Origin: Athalassotoga sp964433875 | Lineage (GTDB): Bacteria > Thermotogota > Thermotogae > Mesoaciditogales > Mesoaciditogaceae | DNA: 45,540 nt | Direction: 5' to 3' | NCBI GenBank assembly: GCA_964433875.1 | Contig: CAYSSO010000014.1 | Span: 1 to 45,540, forward strand | Shown here: piece after piece, positions 22,692-31,416 of the stretch | Numbering within the stretch: the stretch's first letter is position 1 | Layout: each line of letters starts with the position of its first letter | The notes under the pieces: model-generated | Databases searched by the model: none | Seen by the model: only the letters and a program-made list of their open reading frames with translations | Told to the model about the DNA's origin: nothing | Translations under genes and position numbers: made by a program

Positions 22692-25616
22692 TTGAAAAGT
22701 GAATGGAGGATAGTAGATTCTGATAAAGATTTAGAGCAGATCTTAAGTAATAAGTTCGGTGTAAGTCCTTTTCTTGCCAGATTGCTTTCAAAAAGGGTAA
22801 AAAGTATTCAAGAGGCGGAGGAGTTGCTCTTTCCCAATCGTATAAAACTTGGTAATCCTTACGATATGTTTGGAATGTACGATGTTGTAAGGGAGTTGAT
22901 TAGGATCAGGGAAAAAGAGGAGCCTCTTGTTATATACGGTGATTACGATGTCGACGGCGTTACGGGAACGGCGTTGTATTATTTGCTTTTGAAGAAATGG
23001 GGATGGGATGTCGAGTATCATATTCCAAGCAGGCTTGAGGAAGGGTACGGCCTTAGCAAGGAAAGCATAAAAAAATTTTCAGATGAAGGAAAGAAAAATT
23101 TTTTAACTGTCGACTGCGGAATAACCTCTATAGATGAGGTAGAATATGCAAATGATTTGGGATGCAGGATCATAATAACGGATCATCATGAGCCAAAGGA
23201 TGTACTTCCGAAGGCCATAGCCATAGTGAACCCAAAATGCCCTCAGGATACCTACCCCTTTAAGTCTTTTTCCGGCGTCGGAGTTGCCTACAAGGTCGTT
23301 CAGGCCTTAAAGGAGTACCTTCAAGTTAGCGATGATCTCGAAAATTATCTCGATATAGTCGCTCTCGGGACAATAGCGGACATCGTTCCTTTGATGGGAG
23401 AAAACAGGTATTTTGTTCATAAAGGTATCCAACTTCTTTCTTCAAAAAACAGGGTAGGACTTTCTGCCCTTATGGAAGCATCAAATGTTGATTTTGAGAA
23501 TATAAAAACCCACGATGTGGGTTTTAGAATAGCACCCAAAATAAATGCCGTTGGAAGAATAGACAATGCCGTTACAGCCCTTCAATTGATAATCGAGGAA
23601 GATTCGAAAGAGGCCGCAAAACTTGCCAATGAACTTGTGAAAAAGAACCAGGAAAGGCAGTTCATAGAAAATAAGATATATCAGGAAGCCATGGCAAGTC
23701 TCGACAATCTCGAAATTGATAATTTAAAGGCTCTCGTCATAGACCACAAAAACTGGCATCCCGGAGTTATAGGCATAGTTGCGTCGAGAATACTCTCGAT
23801 ATATCACAAGCCTACCTTCATGATAAGTGTGGATGGAGAGATGGCAAAGGGATCGGCGCGAAGTGTCGATAACGTTAACATCATCGATGTGCTAAGTAAG
23901 GCAAAGGATCTCCTTGAAGAATTTGGCGGCCATAAAATGGCGGCTGGATTTTCCCTTAAAAATGAGATGATAGGCGCTTTTAAAGAAAGAATAAACGAAA
24001 TTATGGCCGATTACGATTCCGAATTGTTAAAGAGCGAATTGCTTATAGACGATGAGATTGCTTTAGAGGATATAAATGAAGAATTTGTAAATAGCATCGA
24101 AAGGCTAAAGCCATTTGGAAATGGGAATGCCGAACCTGTATTTCTCATAAGAAATCTTAAGATAGAACAGTTAAAGCCCGTTGGAAAGAATAGTTTTAAG
24201 GTATTGCTTAGATCGAAGGAAAACAGAATAGAAGGCGTTGGATTTGGACTTTTAGAACTGACAAATGATTTCAGATTTTCTACCGGTTACAAAACAGCCG
24301 ATGTCGTTGCCAACGTGTGGATTAATCCATTAAATAACATAAAAAGATACCAGTTGAACATTATAGATTTTGACGTAAAGGATAATTTCATTCATCATGA
24401 TCATCATTTTGATGAGATAGAAATAGAAAACATCGTAAATCAACACTCATTTGTGATCGGCTCAGCCGATGTCATTGAAAAGATGATCGTTGAAATGTCT
24501 GAAAAAGTTAAAAACCTTGTTATCGTTCTTCCAACCAATTCAATGCTCGCCGATCTATTCAATTCTGTTAAATCCTCTCTTTCGAATTTCAAACTCGGAT
24601 ATGTTGATGCACTTCATCCGCCATCTGGAGAAATGGATATCGTCTTTACGAATGCGCTATCGCTTGGCAGGATCAAAAATTCTCCCAATATTGTAATCTG
24701 CGAACCTCAGATGATGATGAAATCCTTTGCTTTTGATGAGATGGTGCATAACATTGAAAGGTTAAGCCCAAAAACGCTCGTCTTTTTTTCTTCTTTCTTA
24801 AATCGAGATGAAGAGGACAAAATAATCAACGCATTCAATTGCAAGGTAATAAAGATCTTCCAAAAACAAAATGTAGGAATAATAGACGATAGAAATCTCA
24901 AGAATAAGATTGAAATGATAATCGATCTCGTAGAAAACAGGATGAAAACTGCCGTTATTTTTTCCAATGTCCAAAGCCTTAGATCCTTTTACGCCAAACT
25001 TTGCAAGATTTACCCAGAGATGTGTTCGAATCAGGAGATAACCATTTACAACGGCTTGAAAAATGTCTTTTTGAAATACTCAAAGGTAAGCCTTTTGCTT
25101 GCCAGCGGAATGAATATTCCGAAAATGGAATTTGATAGGATAGTTTATTACGATTTTCCAAGAAATCACATGGAATTCCTTAAACCTCCCGCGATTTTAA
25201 AAGAGAGAGCCATTACCCTTCATATAGCCTTTGGGCACGAAGATTTTGAACAGAATCTTAGAGATCTCGACGAGATCTTTCCATCTCCCTACAGGGTTAT
25301 TGAAGGCGCGAAGGTCATCTATAAATTTGAGGATGAAGATCCAATTGACGTGCTTGTCAGATCGGAGATAGCGTCATCGAGATCCATAGCGAAAATATAC
25401 CTTTCAATACTTTCAGAAATATCGGTCTTTGACGGAAAGAGGATAACAAGGATACCATCCTTAAGCGAGATCGAGAGAAGTTCAAGAGAAAGAGAAGGAA
25501 AGATGGAAAGAATGAATTTGAGAGTTTTAGAAAGAGATCTTATGAATTCCCATGTCAAGAGTATAGCAAGAATTTTCCAGAATCCTTTTGAAGTCCATGA
25601 AAAAAGCGGCAATTGA
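22692..25616 (+). CDS. recJ: Single-strand DNA exonuclease RecJ with long C-terminal extension
   Basis: This 974-aa protein is far longer than E. coli RecJ (577). The DHH phosphoesterase core is clear: YGDYDVDGVTGTA, TVDCGIT, ITDHHEP and ALGTIADIVPL hold the metal ligands. The DHHA1 domain shows GGHKMAAGFSL and an OB-like domain extends to about 570. Beyond that, 400 residues have a fold resembling a superfamily 2 helicase pair (KTAVIFSNVQSLRSF, then VSLLLASGMNIPKMEFDRIV) but with no Walker A or DEAD-type box that I can see. RecJ degrades 5'-ended single strands in recombination and repair. TTG 22692 is chosen as the first start after the terminator; start confidence is moderate. Confidence 0.88.
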   Translation: MKSEWRIVDSDKDLEQILSNKFGVSPFLARLLSKRVKSIQEAEELLFPNRIKLGNPYDMFGMYDVVRELIRIREKEEPLVIYGDYDVDGVTGTALYYLLLKKWGWDVEYHIPSRLEEGYGLSKESIKKFSDEGKKNFLTVDCGITSIDEVEYANDLGCRIIITDHHEPKDVLPKAIAIVNPKCPQDTYPFKSFSGVGVAYKVVQALKEYLQVSDDLENYLDIVALGTIADIVPLMGENRYFVHKGIQLLSSKNRVGLSALMEASNVDFENIKTHDVGFRIAPKINAVGRIDNAVTALQLIIEEDSKEAAKLANELVKKNQERQFIENKIYQEAMASLDNLEIDNLKALVIDHKNWHPGVIGIVASRILSIYHKPTFMISVDGEMAKGSARSVDNVNIIDVLSKAKDLLEEFGGHKMAAGFSLKNEMIGAFKERINEIMADYDSELLKSELLIDDEIALEDINEEFVNSIERLKPFGNGNAEPVFLIRNLKIEQLKPVGKNSFKVLLRSKENRIEGVGFGLLELTNDFRFSTGYKTADVVANVWINPLNNIKRYQLNIIDFDVKDNFIHHDHHFDEIEIENIVNQHSFVIGSADVIEKMIVEMSEKVKNLVIVLPTNSMLADLFNSVKSSLSNFKLGYVDALHPPSGEMDIVFTNALSLGRIKNSPNIVICEPQMMMKSFAFDEMVHNIERLSPKTLVFFSSFLNRDEEDKIINAFNCKVIKIFQKQNVGIIDDRNLKNKIEMIIDLVENRMKTAVIFSNVQSLRSFYAKLCKIYPEMCSNQEITIYNGLKNVFLKYSKVSLLLASGMNIPKMEFDRIVYYDFPRNHMEFLKPPAILKERAITLHIAFGHEDFEQNLRDLDEIFPSPYRVIEGAKVIYKFEDEDPIDVLVRSEIASSRSIAKIYLSILSEISVFDGKRITRIPSLSEIERSSREREGKMERMNLRVLERDLMNSHVKSIARIFQNPFEVHEKSGN

Positions 25617-26370
25617 TATAGGAATAAAAAGAACCGGATTTGCCTTTACCGATCCTGAAGAAAAGATTATCTCCAAAGTCAAGACCGTCGAGACGAAGGA
25701 CATAGATCAGGAAATAAACGAAAATATGCCGTTATCGGAGATCATCGTTGGTTTCCCCATCAATTTGCAAAATCGCTTCACTCCCTCTACATATATGGCA
25801 GTTAAGATGGCAATCGAAATTGCCAAAAATCATGCACCCGTCCCGGTATATTTGATGGATGAAAGATTTACCACTAAAATCGCGAGCGGGATGAAAAAGA
25901 AGCATATAGTGGATGGGATAAGCGCTTCTATTTTACTCGAAGAAAGATTAAATGGTTCAAATGGGAAAAGGGTTTTCTGGTCTTTACCATTTTTGTCAGA
26001 TAAAGTAAAATTTCTTTTTTCTTTTGGAAATTTCAAAAATGTGTGTATGATAGGAGAGGATCTAAGAGGCATCGAATGCAAGGCCGATGGTATTGATTTT
26101 TTGATCTTTGAGGAAGATCCGACCTTCTTTGTGTTAAGATCGGAATGTAAAAATTGTACTTTACATTTTGGCATAGATTGGGATATAATTTTGCAAAGTG
26201 CGAATAATATTGATTTAGTTATATGTTCCCAAAGATATATCGAAAAAGTAAAGGGGATCTTTCCAGAGGGGACATTGATTGTAAGCGAAAGTTGTGAAAA
26301 TGAGGGCTTATCGATAGGAGGCAGATGGATCAGGATAGAGACCGTAAAAAGAGATCGAGAGAACTTGTAA
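25597..26370 (+). CDS. YqgF/RuvX-like RNase H-fold protein with extra C-terminal domain
   Basis: This 257-aa protein has an N-terminal 125 residues of the RuvX/YqgF type: AIDIGIKRTGFAFTD (first acidic ligand), IIVGFPIN, YLMDERFTTKIA and the final acidic motif VDGISASILLEERL. RuvX processes pre-16S rRNA or Holliday-like structures in other bacteria. About 125 further residues have no match that I recognise; they include ECKNCTLHFG and end in a charged tail. RuvX proteins usually stop near 140 residues. The ATG at 25597 overlaps recJ by 20 nt, and the end overlaps the first atp gene by 46 nt in a different frame. Confidence 0.75.
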   Translation: MKKAAIDIGIKRTGFAFTDPEEKIISKVKTVETKDIDQEINENMPLSEIIVGFPINLQNRFTPSTYMAVKMAIEIAKNHAPVPVYLMDERFTTKIASGMKKKHIVDGISASILLEERLNGSNGKRVFWSLPFLSDKVKFLFSFGNFKNVCMIGEDLRGIECKADGIDFLIFEEDPTFFVLRSECKNCTLHFGIDWDIILQSANNIDLVICSQRYIEKVKGIFPEGTLIVSESCENEGLSIGGRWIRIETVKRDRENL

Positions 26371-26594
26371 ATCTTTTCAAAAGTACAAATATAGTAGTTT
26401 CTTTTAGCACAATTGTCATTGCCAACATAGCAGTAGGGGGATTTTTAGGTTATTACATAGACAAATGGACATTCAACAACAGAATAATCTTTATTCTTTT
26501 ACTTTTTTTGGGAATCATTTCCGGTATATACAATGGAATAAAATATCTCCTAAAAGAGGTAGAAAAATTAGATGGAAAGAGCAAAAAAAATTGA
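26325..26594 (+). CDS. AtpZ/AtpI-type small ATP synthase accessory protein
   Basis: This 89-aa, two-helix membrane protein with basic ends has helices at about 22-46 and 52-72, joined by GYYIDKWTFNN. It fits the short AtpI-related (AtpZ) group that often opens F-type ATP synthase operons and is linked to c-ring assembly or magnesium/calcium uptake. The ATG follows AGGAGGC inside the 3' end of the preceding gene. It overlaps the next gene by 23 nt. Confidence 0.75.
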   Translation: MDQDRDRKKRSRELVNLFKSTNIVVSFSTIVIANIAVGGFLGYYIDKWTFNNRIIFILLLFLGIISGIYNGIKYLLKEVEKLDGKSKKN

Positions 26595-26925
26595 TTTTTC
26601 CTTTAATATTTTTTTGACCTATTTGTTTTTCCTTCCCATCTTTCTAATATGGGGAGGAAGGGCTGTTTTGGGTTTTTCTTTGGGATTTGTATTTTCGGAG
26701 ATCGGATGGATTCTTCTTAACGAAGATGTAGAAAAGTTCAAAAACGGGAAGCGTGGATCTATTTTGATCGGATTTTTGAAAAGGTATTTGATTTTTTCTA
26801 TTTTGCTTTTGATGTCATTTTTGATTATTTCGATAGAAGGTTTTTTTTCGGCCTTCCTGGGCCTTGAGATCCTGTCTTTGACACTTTTTGCCTCGCCAGA
26901 TCTTATAGGGGATAAAGGAGGATAA
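26572..26925 (+). CDS. atpI: AtpI-like membrane protein
   Basis: This 117-aa protein has about four hydrophobic segments and a basic stretch between helix two and three (KFKNGKRGS). Position and topology suit the classical AtpI/UncI, a chaperone for c-ring assembly. Sequence similarity is weak, as is usual in this family. It overlaps the AtpZ-like gene by 23 nt and ends 4 nt before atpB. The presence of both a two-helix and a four-helix protein is the AtpZ-AtpI pair seen in many sodium- and proton-type operons. Confidence 0.65.
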   Translation: MERAKKIDFSFNIFLTYLFFLPIFLIWGGRAVLGFSLGFVFSEIGWILLNEDVEKFKNGKRGSILIGFLKRYLIFSILLLMSFLIISIEGFFSAFLGLEILSLTLFASPDLIGDKGG

Positions 26926-26929
26926 ATGG

Positions 26930-27751
26930 ATGAAGTTGCATTTTTCGAGAGCAGAGAAGATCTTTTTGATTATTTTTTTGTCTTTTTATTTTGCTTTTGC
27001 CATATGGAATGCCGGATCGGTCGAATTTCCAGAAGGGGTAGGCCATGTATGGCAGGCAAACTCCCCGGTCTTGGGCGTGATAAATCCATTGACCGTTATC
27101 ATGACAGTTGCCATAATCATTGTCCTGATCGCTATCGGAATAAAGTTCAAAAAGAGCCTTTCTTTTGTGCCATCGAGATTTCAAAGCGCCATTGAACTTT
27201 TGCTTTCCTTTCTTTACAACCTTGTCGAAGACACAATACCAATCGAAGAACTTGTAAGGCCGGTCTTTTATTTTGTCTCGACGCTTTTTCTCTTCATTGT
27301 TTTTTCAAATGTGCTTGGAGGCATTCCGGGCATATCTGTAAGTCCGACTAACGGTGGCCTTTCTATCAATTTCTTCAATGATACATGGTATTCTCCGACC
27401 GCCGATTTGAATACAAACCTTACCTACGCCTTGGTTGTATTAATTGCAAGTTATATTTTCGCGATAAAGCATAAAGGACTAAAAACATGGGCAAAAGGTC
27501 TTATATCTCCAAGCCCTTTTATGCTTCCCATGAATATTCTCGGAGAACTTTCAAGGCCTATTTCACATTCTTTCAGGCTTTTTGGCAATATAGGAGGTGG
27601 GGCCTTGATATCTTTAATGCTATGTTATCTCACAAAATACACAGTTGTTCCGGTCGTTGTTTGGGGATTTTTTGGGTTTTTCATAGGTGTTATACAGGCT
27701 TACGTTTTTACGATACTTGCGGTTGCTTACATAAATGCACAACTTGAATAA
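26930..27751 (+). CDS. atpB: ATP synthase F0 subunit a
   Basis: This 273-aa membrane stator subunit carries the ion half-channels facing the c-ring. The signature segment NILGELSRPISHSFRLFGN contains the essential stator arginine in the SFRLFGN helix. About five to six membrane helices are visible. The ATG at 26930 lies 8 nt after AAGGAGG; an out-of-frame ATG at 26926 is ignored. It sits first among the structural atp genes, as in most bacteria. Confidence 0.95.
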   Translation: MKLHFSRAEKIFLIIFLSFYFAFAIWNAGSVEFPEGVGHVWQANSPVLGVINPLTVIMTVAIIIVLIAIGIKFKKSLSFVPSRFQSAIELLLSFLYNLVEDTIPIEELVRPVFYFVSTLFLFIVFSNVLGGIPGISVSPTNGGLSINFFNDTWYSPTADLNTNLTYALVVLIASYIFAIKHKGLKTWAKGLISPSPFMLPMNILGELSRPISHSFRLFGNIGGGALISLMLCYLTKYTVVPVVVWGFFGFFIGVIQAYVFTILAVAYINAQLE

Positions 27752-27763
27752 GGAGGGATTATC

Positions 27764-28015
27764 TTGACGGATTTTACAATGGCACAGGCCGTTGTACAGG
27801 CGGGGAAGTACATAGGAGCCGGAATAGTAATGGGGTTGGGAGCGCTTGGACCGGCTTTGGGAGAAGGAAATATAGGAAGTAAAGCAATGGAGGCGATGGC
27901 AAGACAGCCTGAGATGGTTGGGACTATAACCACAAGAATGATTCTTGCAGACGCTATAACTGAAACAACGGGACTTTATGCCTTGCTTATCGCTTTCATG
28001 ATACTCCTCTTTTAG
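27764..28015 (+). CDS. atpE: ATP synthase F0 subunit c, two-carboxylate (sodium-type) motif
   Basis: This 83-aa hairpin of two helices forms the rotor ring. The loop ARQPE is standard. Aligned to the Ilyobacter sodium c subunit, the ion site reads E34 (Q32 in Ilyobacter), I65, E67 (E65), T68-T69 (S66-T67) and Y72 (Y70), all at the same spacing. The threonines and tyrosine are the sodium-coordinating set, and the second carboxylate at E34 matches the two-carboxylate type described for Fusobacterium nucleatum. Sodium coupling is therefore predicted, not shown. TTG start with a very strong AAGGAGGG, suiting the high copy number this subunit needs. Confidence 0.95.
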   Translation: MTDFTMAQAVVQAGKYIGAGIVMGLGALGPALGEGNIGSKAMEAMARQPEMVGTITTRMILADAITETTGLYALLIAFMILLF

Positions 28016-28021
28016 GAGAGG
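28006..28021 (+). promoter_or_regulatory. Short stem-loop at the atpE-atpF junction
   Basis: CCTCT (28006-28010) can pair with AGAGG (28017-28021) around TTTAGG. The right side contains the AGGAGAGG ribosome binding site of atpF. It could lower atpF translation relative to atpE or shield the atpE end. The stem is short and the evidence is only structural. Confidence 0.25.
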
Positions 28022-28024
28022 AAT

Positions 28025-28522
28025 ATGTCGGGGATCTTTTTGAATTTCAACGGAACCTCTATTCTTCAATTGATGAGTTTTTTCATCTTGATGTACTTCA
28101 TGGTTAAATTGCTTTACAAACCATTCCTTTCTATGGTCGACAAAAGAAAAGAAAGTGTTAAATCCGAATACGAAAAGGCTACATCTGAAAGAATAGAGGC
28201 CGAGAATTTAAAAAAAGCCGCCCAGAAAGAATTAGAAGAGATAAAGCAAAAGATCGTAATCTACGAAGAAGAAGCGAAAGAAAGAGTCAAAGAATATGAA
28301 TTAAAAGAGAAGGCACGCATCGATGGTGAAATAAAAGAGATGATGGAAAATGCCAAGATCCAGATAGAGAATGAAAAGGAAAGGGCGCGCAAGATCATCG
28401 AAAAGAGTGCCATAACTATTGCGATAGCGCTTGCGTCTAAGATCATCCAGCAAGAGATAGACGAGAAATCGAAAAAAGAGTTTTTGATGAAACAACTTTC
28501 AAAACTTGGCGATGATAAATGA
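28025..28522 (+). CDS. atpF: ATP synthase F0 subunit b
   Basis: This 165-aa peripheral stalk subunit has an N-terminal membrane helix (about 11-30) followed by an almost unbroken charged coiled coil (about 35-140) rich in E, K and R, and a C-terminal segment that binds delta. Length is typical. The ATG follows AGGAGAGG. The end overlaps atpH by 4 nt. Confidence 0.93.
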   Translation: MSGIFLNFNGTSILQLMSFFILMYFMVKLLYKPFLSMVDKRKESVKSEYEKATSERIEAENLKKAAQKELEEIKQKIVIYEEEAKERVKEYELKEKARIDGEIKEMMENAKIQIENEKERARKIIEKSAITIAIALASKIIQQEIDEKSKKEFLMKQLSKLGDDK

Positions 28523-29031
28523 TAAGTTACTTATCTTACAAGTACGCAGTTGTTTTAAGAAAAATAGAGAACAAAAAACTTCTGATGGCGATCGACGCAC
28601 TTGTGAATGCGCGAGATGAAAGTTTGAGATCGTTTTTTTACAATCCGACGATTTCTCCGCAGAGAAAAAGTGAGACTCTTGCCGGTGTTTTTGGCTTAGA
28701 CGAAAGATCTAAGAAGTTTTTTGAACTTTTGTTTGTCCACAAGAGATTTCATCTTTTAAAGGAGATAAGAGAGATATTTCAGGATATATCTTTGCGTGAA
28801 AATGGCATGGAAAGGGTATATGTAAAAAGCGCGACAAAACTCGATGAAAATGATAAAGCGGCGATAATCGAGGCCATAAGAAGGATCAAAGATGTAAAGC
28901 CAGTTTTGGTAGTTCGCGAAGATCCTTCCATTATCGCAGGAATTGTGATCAATTTTGAGGATCTGATGGTGGATTTAAGTGTGCTTGGTGCTTTAAAGGA
29001 TTTAGAATCCTTTATCTCTGGAGGTATGTAA
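28519..29031 (+). CDS. atpH: ATP synthase F1 subunit delta
   Basis: This 170-aa protein links the b dimer to the top of F1. It has an N-terminal helical domain (YKYAVVLRKIENKK onward, about 1-105) and a C-terminal portion with VLVVREDPSIIAGIVINFED, the conserved delta tail. It starts in an ATGA overlap with atpF and ends 1 nt before the atpA GTG. Confidence 0.92.
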   Translation: MISYLSYKYAVVLRKIENKKLLMAIDALVNARDESLRSFFYNPTISPQRKSETLAGVFGLDERSKKFFELLFVHKRFHLLKEIREIFQDISLRENGMERVYVKSATKLDENDKAAIIEAIRRIKDVKPVLVVREDPSIIAGIVINFEDLMVDLSVLGALKDLESFISGGM

Positions 29032-29032
29032 C

Positions 29033-30541
29033 GTGCGGATAAATCCGGATGAAATATCCAAAATATTGCTTGAGAAGATTGAAAGTTTTGAACGCATTCC
29101 AAACCTCAAAGAGGTTGGCCATGTTGTTCAAGTTGGAGATGGGATAGTCCATGTTTATGGACTTGAGAATGTAATGTATGGCGAACTTGTCAGATTTGAC
29201 AAGGGACAAATGGGTATGGTAATGAGCCTTGAAATAGACAGCGTTGGTGTTGTCGTGCTTGGAGAATACAAAAACATAAAGGAAGGCGATCTCGTTGAAA
29301 GGACGGGAAGGGTCGTTGAAGTTCCGGTCGGCGATGAACTTATAGGAAGGGTTGTAGACCCACTTGGTAAACCACTTGACGGAGGACCCGCCGTAGATTC
29401 CAAAAAGACGATGCCAATAGAAAGAAAGGCTGTCGGAATTATAGAAAGGCAACCTGTTAAGGTTCCTTTGCATACAGGAATAAAGGCCATAGATGCCATG
29501 ATACCGATAGGAAGGGGACAGAGGGAACTTATAATAGGAGACAGACAGACTGGCAAAACCGCGATAGCGATAGATACCATAATAAATCAAAAAGATCAAG
29601 GCGTTATTTGCGTTTACGTAGCCATAGGGCAGAAAAATTCTGAAGTCGCAAGAACTATTGAGAAACTTAGAAAGACCGGCGCCATGGATTACACAACCGT
29701 TGTTGTGGCAAATGCGAGCGACCCGGCCGCTCTAAGGTATATCTCCCCTTACGCGGGGGCAACTATGGCCGAAGAATGGATGTTTTCAGGGAAAGATACA
29801 CTCGTTGTTTACGACGATTTAAGCAAACATGCAACCTCTTACAGAGAACTTGCCTTGCTTTTGAGAAGGCCTCCTGGAAGAGAGGCATACCCGGGCGACA
29901 TATTTTACACACATTCGAGACTTTTAGAGAGATCCGCAAGGTTAAGCGATGAACTTGGAGGAGGATCGATGACGGCTCTGCCCATAATAGAAACTCAGGC
30001 AAATGATGTGAGTGCTTATATTCCGACTAATGTTATATCGATAACGGACGGCCAGATATACCTCGAATCTTCTCTATTTCACGGCGGTTTTAGACCGGCT
30101 ATAAATGTGGGTCTTTCTGTTTCCCGTGTTGGTGGATCGGCACAGACAAAGGCCATTAAAAAGATAGCGGGCAACCTTAGAATAATGCTTGCCCAGTACA
30201 GAGAACTCGAAACCTTTGCCCAGTTCTCGACGGAACTCGATCCGTCGACGCAGGCCCAGATAAAAAGGGGGCAGCATCTTATGGAATTGCTCAAGCAAGA
30301 TCAATTTGCGACGATGCCCTTTGAAGAGGAGACAGTCTCTATATATGCCGGAGTTAAAGGATATCTCGACGATCTTCCCATCGGAGAGGTTAGGAAATTC
30401 GAGAAGGGTATGATCGACAAGATGAAAAAAGAGACCAAAATCCTCGATAAGATACGCGAAAAAAAGGATATAGATCCCGAAACAGAGAATGAGTTGAGGA
30501 GATTTATCGAAGAGTTCAAAAAGCACTTCGGTGATAGATAA
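29033..30541 (+). CDS. atpA: ATP synthase F1 subunit alpha
   Basis: This 502-aa non-catalytic nucleotide-binding subunit has a beta-barrel N-domain (about 25-95), Walker A GDRQTGKT near residue 170, the TVVVANASDPA segment and the conserved SRVGGSAQTKAIKKI motif near 365. The helical C-domain completes it. The GTG start at 29033 follows GGAGGTATGTAAC. It ends in TAATG, overlapping the gamma start by one base. Confidence 0.97.
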   Translation: MRINPDEISKILLEKIESFERIPNLKEVGHVVQVGDGIVHVYGLENVMYGELVRFDKGQMGMVMSLEIDSVGVVVLGEYKNIKEGDLVERTGRVVEVPVGDELIGRVVDPLGKPLDGGPAVDSKKTMPIERKAVGIIERQPVKVPLHTGIKAIDAMIPIGRGQRELIIGDRQTGKTAIAIDTIINQKDQGVICVYVAIGQKNSEVARTIEKLRKTGAMDYTTVVVANASDPAALRYISPYAGATMAEEWMFSGKDTLVVYDDLSKHATSYRELALLLRRPPGREAYPGDIFYTHSRLLERSARLSDELGGGSMTALPIIETQANDVSAYIPTNVISITDGQIYLESSLFHGGFRPAINVGLSVSRVGGSAQTKAIKKIAGNLRIMLAQYRELETFAQFSTELDPSTQAQIKRGQHLMELLKQDQFATMPFEEETVSIYAGVKGYLDDLPIGEVRKFEKGMIDKMKKETKILDKIREKKDIDPETENELRRFIEEFKKHFGDR

Positions 30542-31416
30542 TGGGACGCGGAATGCAACTTGAGATAAAAAGAAAGATATCTTCCGTAAAATCGACGATG
30601 CATATGACTCGAGCCATGGAAATGGTTGCAACGGCAAGATTGCAGTTCTTAAGAAAAAACCTTAAGAACTTTTACGAATATGAAAAGACACTTTCTTCCG
30701 TCTTTGAAAGGGTTGCTGGCTCGATCGAAGATCTTGACGAGATAAAGGATTTGATGTGGAAAGAGCCTTCAAGGGTAATGTTAGTTGTCATAACTGGCGA
30801 CATGGGGCTTTGCGGGACTTACAACGATGAGATAATTCAAAAAGCCTACGAAAAAGAGGCGGACTTGGGCCAAAAATTCGATTCTTTTTACATCATCGGA
30901 TCCAAGGCTTTACGCAGGATGAAATACGATGGAAAGAGGATAAAAAGGTCTATTGTTGAATCTTATTCAAGGCCTTTTTACGATGATGCCCAGAGCCTTT
31001 CAAATGAATTGTTAAGGATATACCAGAACAGAGAGGTCGACTGCATAGAGATAATTCATGGATATCCAAAAAGTTCTTTGATTCAGGAAGTTAAAGATGA
31101 GATCTTTTTGCCAATAAAGATAGAAAAGAAAGGAAATGGGAGATTTTACGATTTTGAGCCAAGGCCGGCAGAGATATTTAAAGTGATAGCGCCGCAGTAT
31201 TTCGGATCTAAAATTTACAGAATATTGCTTGAATCTCGGATATCCGAGCAAAATGCGAGGCAGAATGCCATGAGAAATGCGACCGAAAATGCCAAAAAAC
31301 TCATAGACGATCTGACCTTGCAGTACAACAAGATAAGACAGTTTTACATAACGCAGGAAGTCATAGAGATAACGAATAGCGCGGAAGTTCTAAAGGGAGA
31401 GAATCAAAATGGATAA
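30541..31416 (+). CDS. atpG: ATP synthase F1 subunit gamma
   Basis: This 291-aa central shaft has the N-terminal helix IKRKISSVKSTMHMTRAMEM and the C-terminal helix ending ITQEVIEITNSAEVL, both hallmarks of gamma, flanking a Rossmann-like middle (VVITGDMGLCGTYN). The start overlaps the atpA stop by one base and the end overlaps atpD by 8 nt. Length is normal. Confidence 0.95.
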   Translation: MGRGMQLEIKRKISSVKSTMHMTRAMEMVATARLQFLRKNLKNFYEYEKTLSSVFERVAGSIEDLDEIKDLMWKEPSRVMLVVITGDMGLCGTYNDEIIQKAYEKEADLGQKFDSFYIIGSKALRRMKYDGKRIKRSIVESYSRPFYDDAQSLSNELLRIYQNREVDCIEIIHGYPKSSLIQEVKDEIFLPIKIEKKGNGRFYDFEPRPAEIFKVIAPQYFGSKIYRILLESRISEQNARQNAMRNATENAKKLIDDLTLQYNKIRQFYITQEVIEITNSAEVLKGENQNG

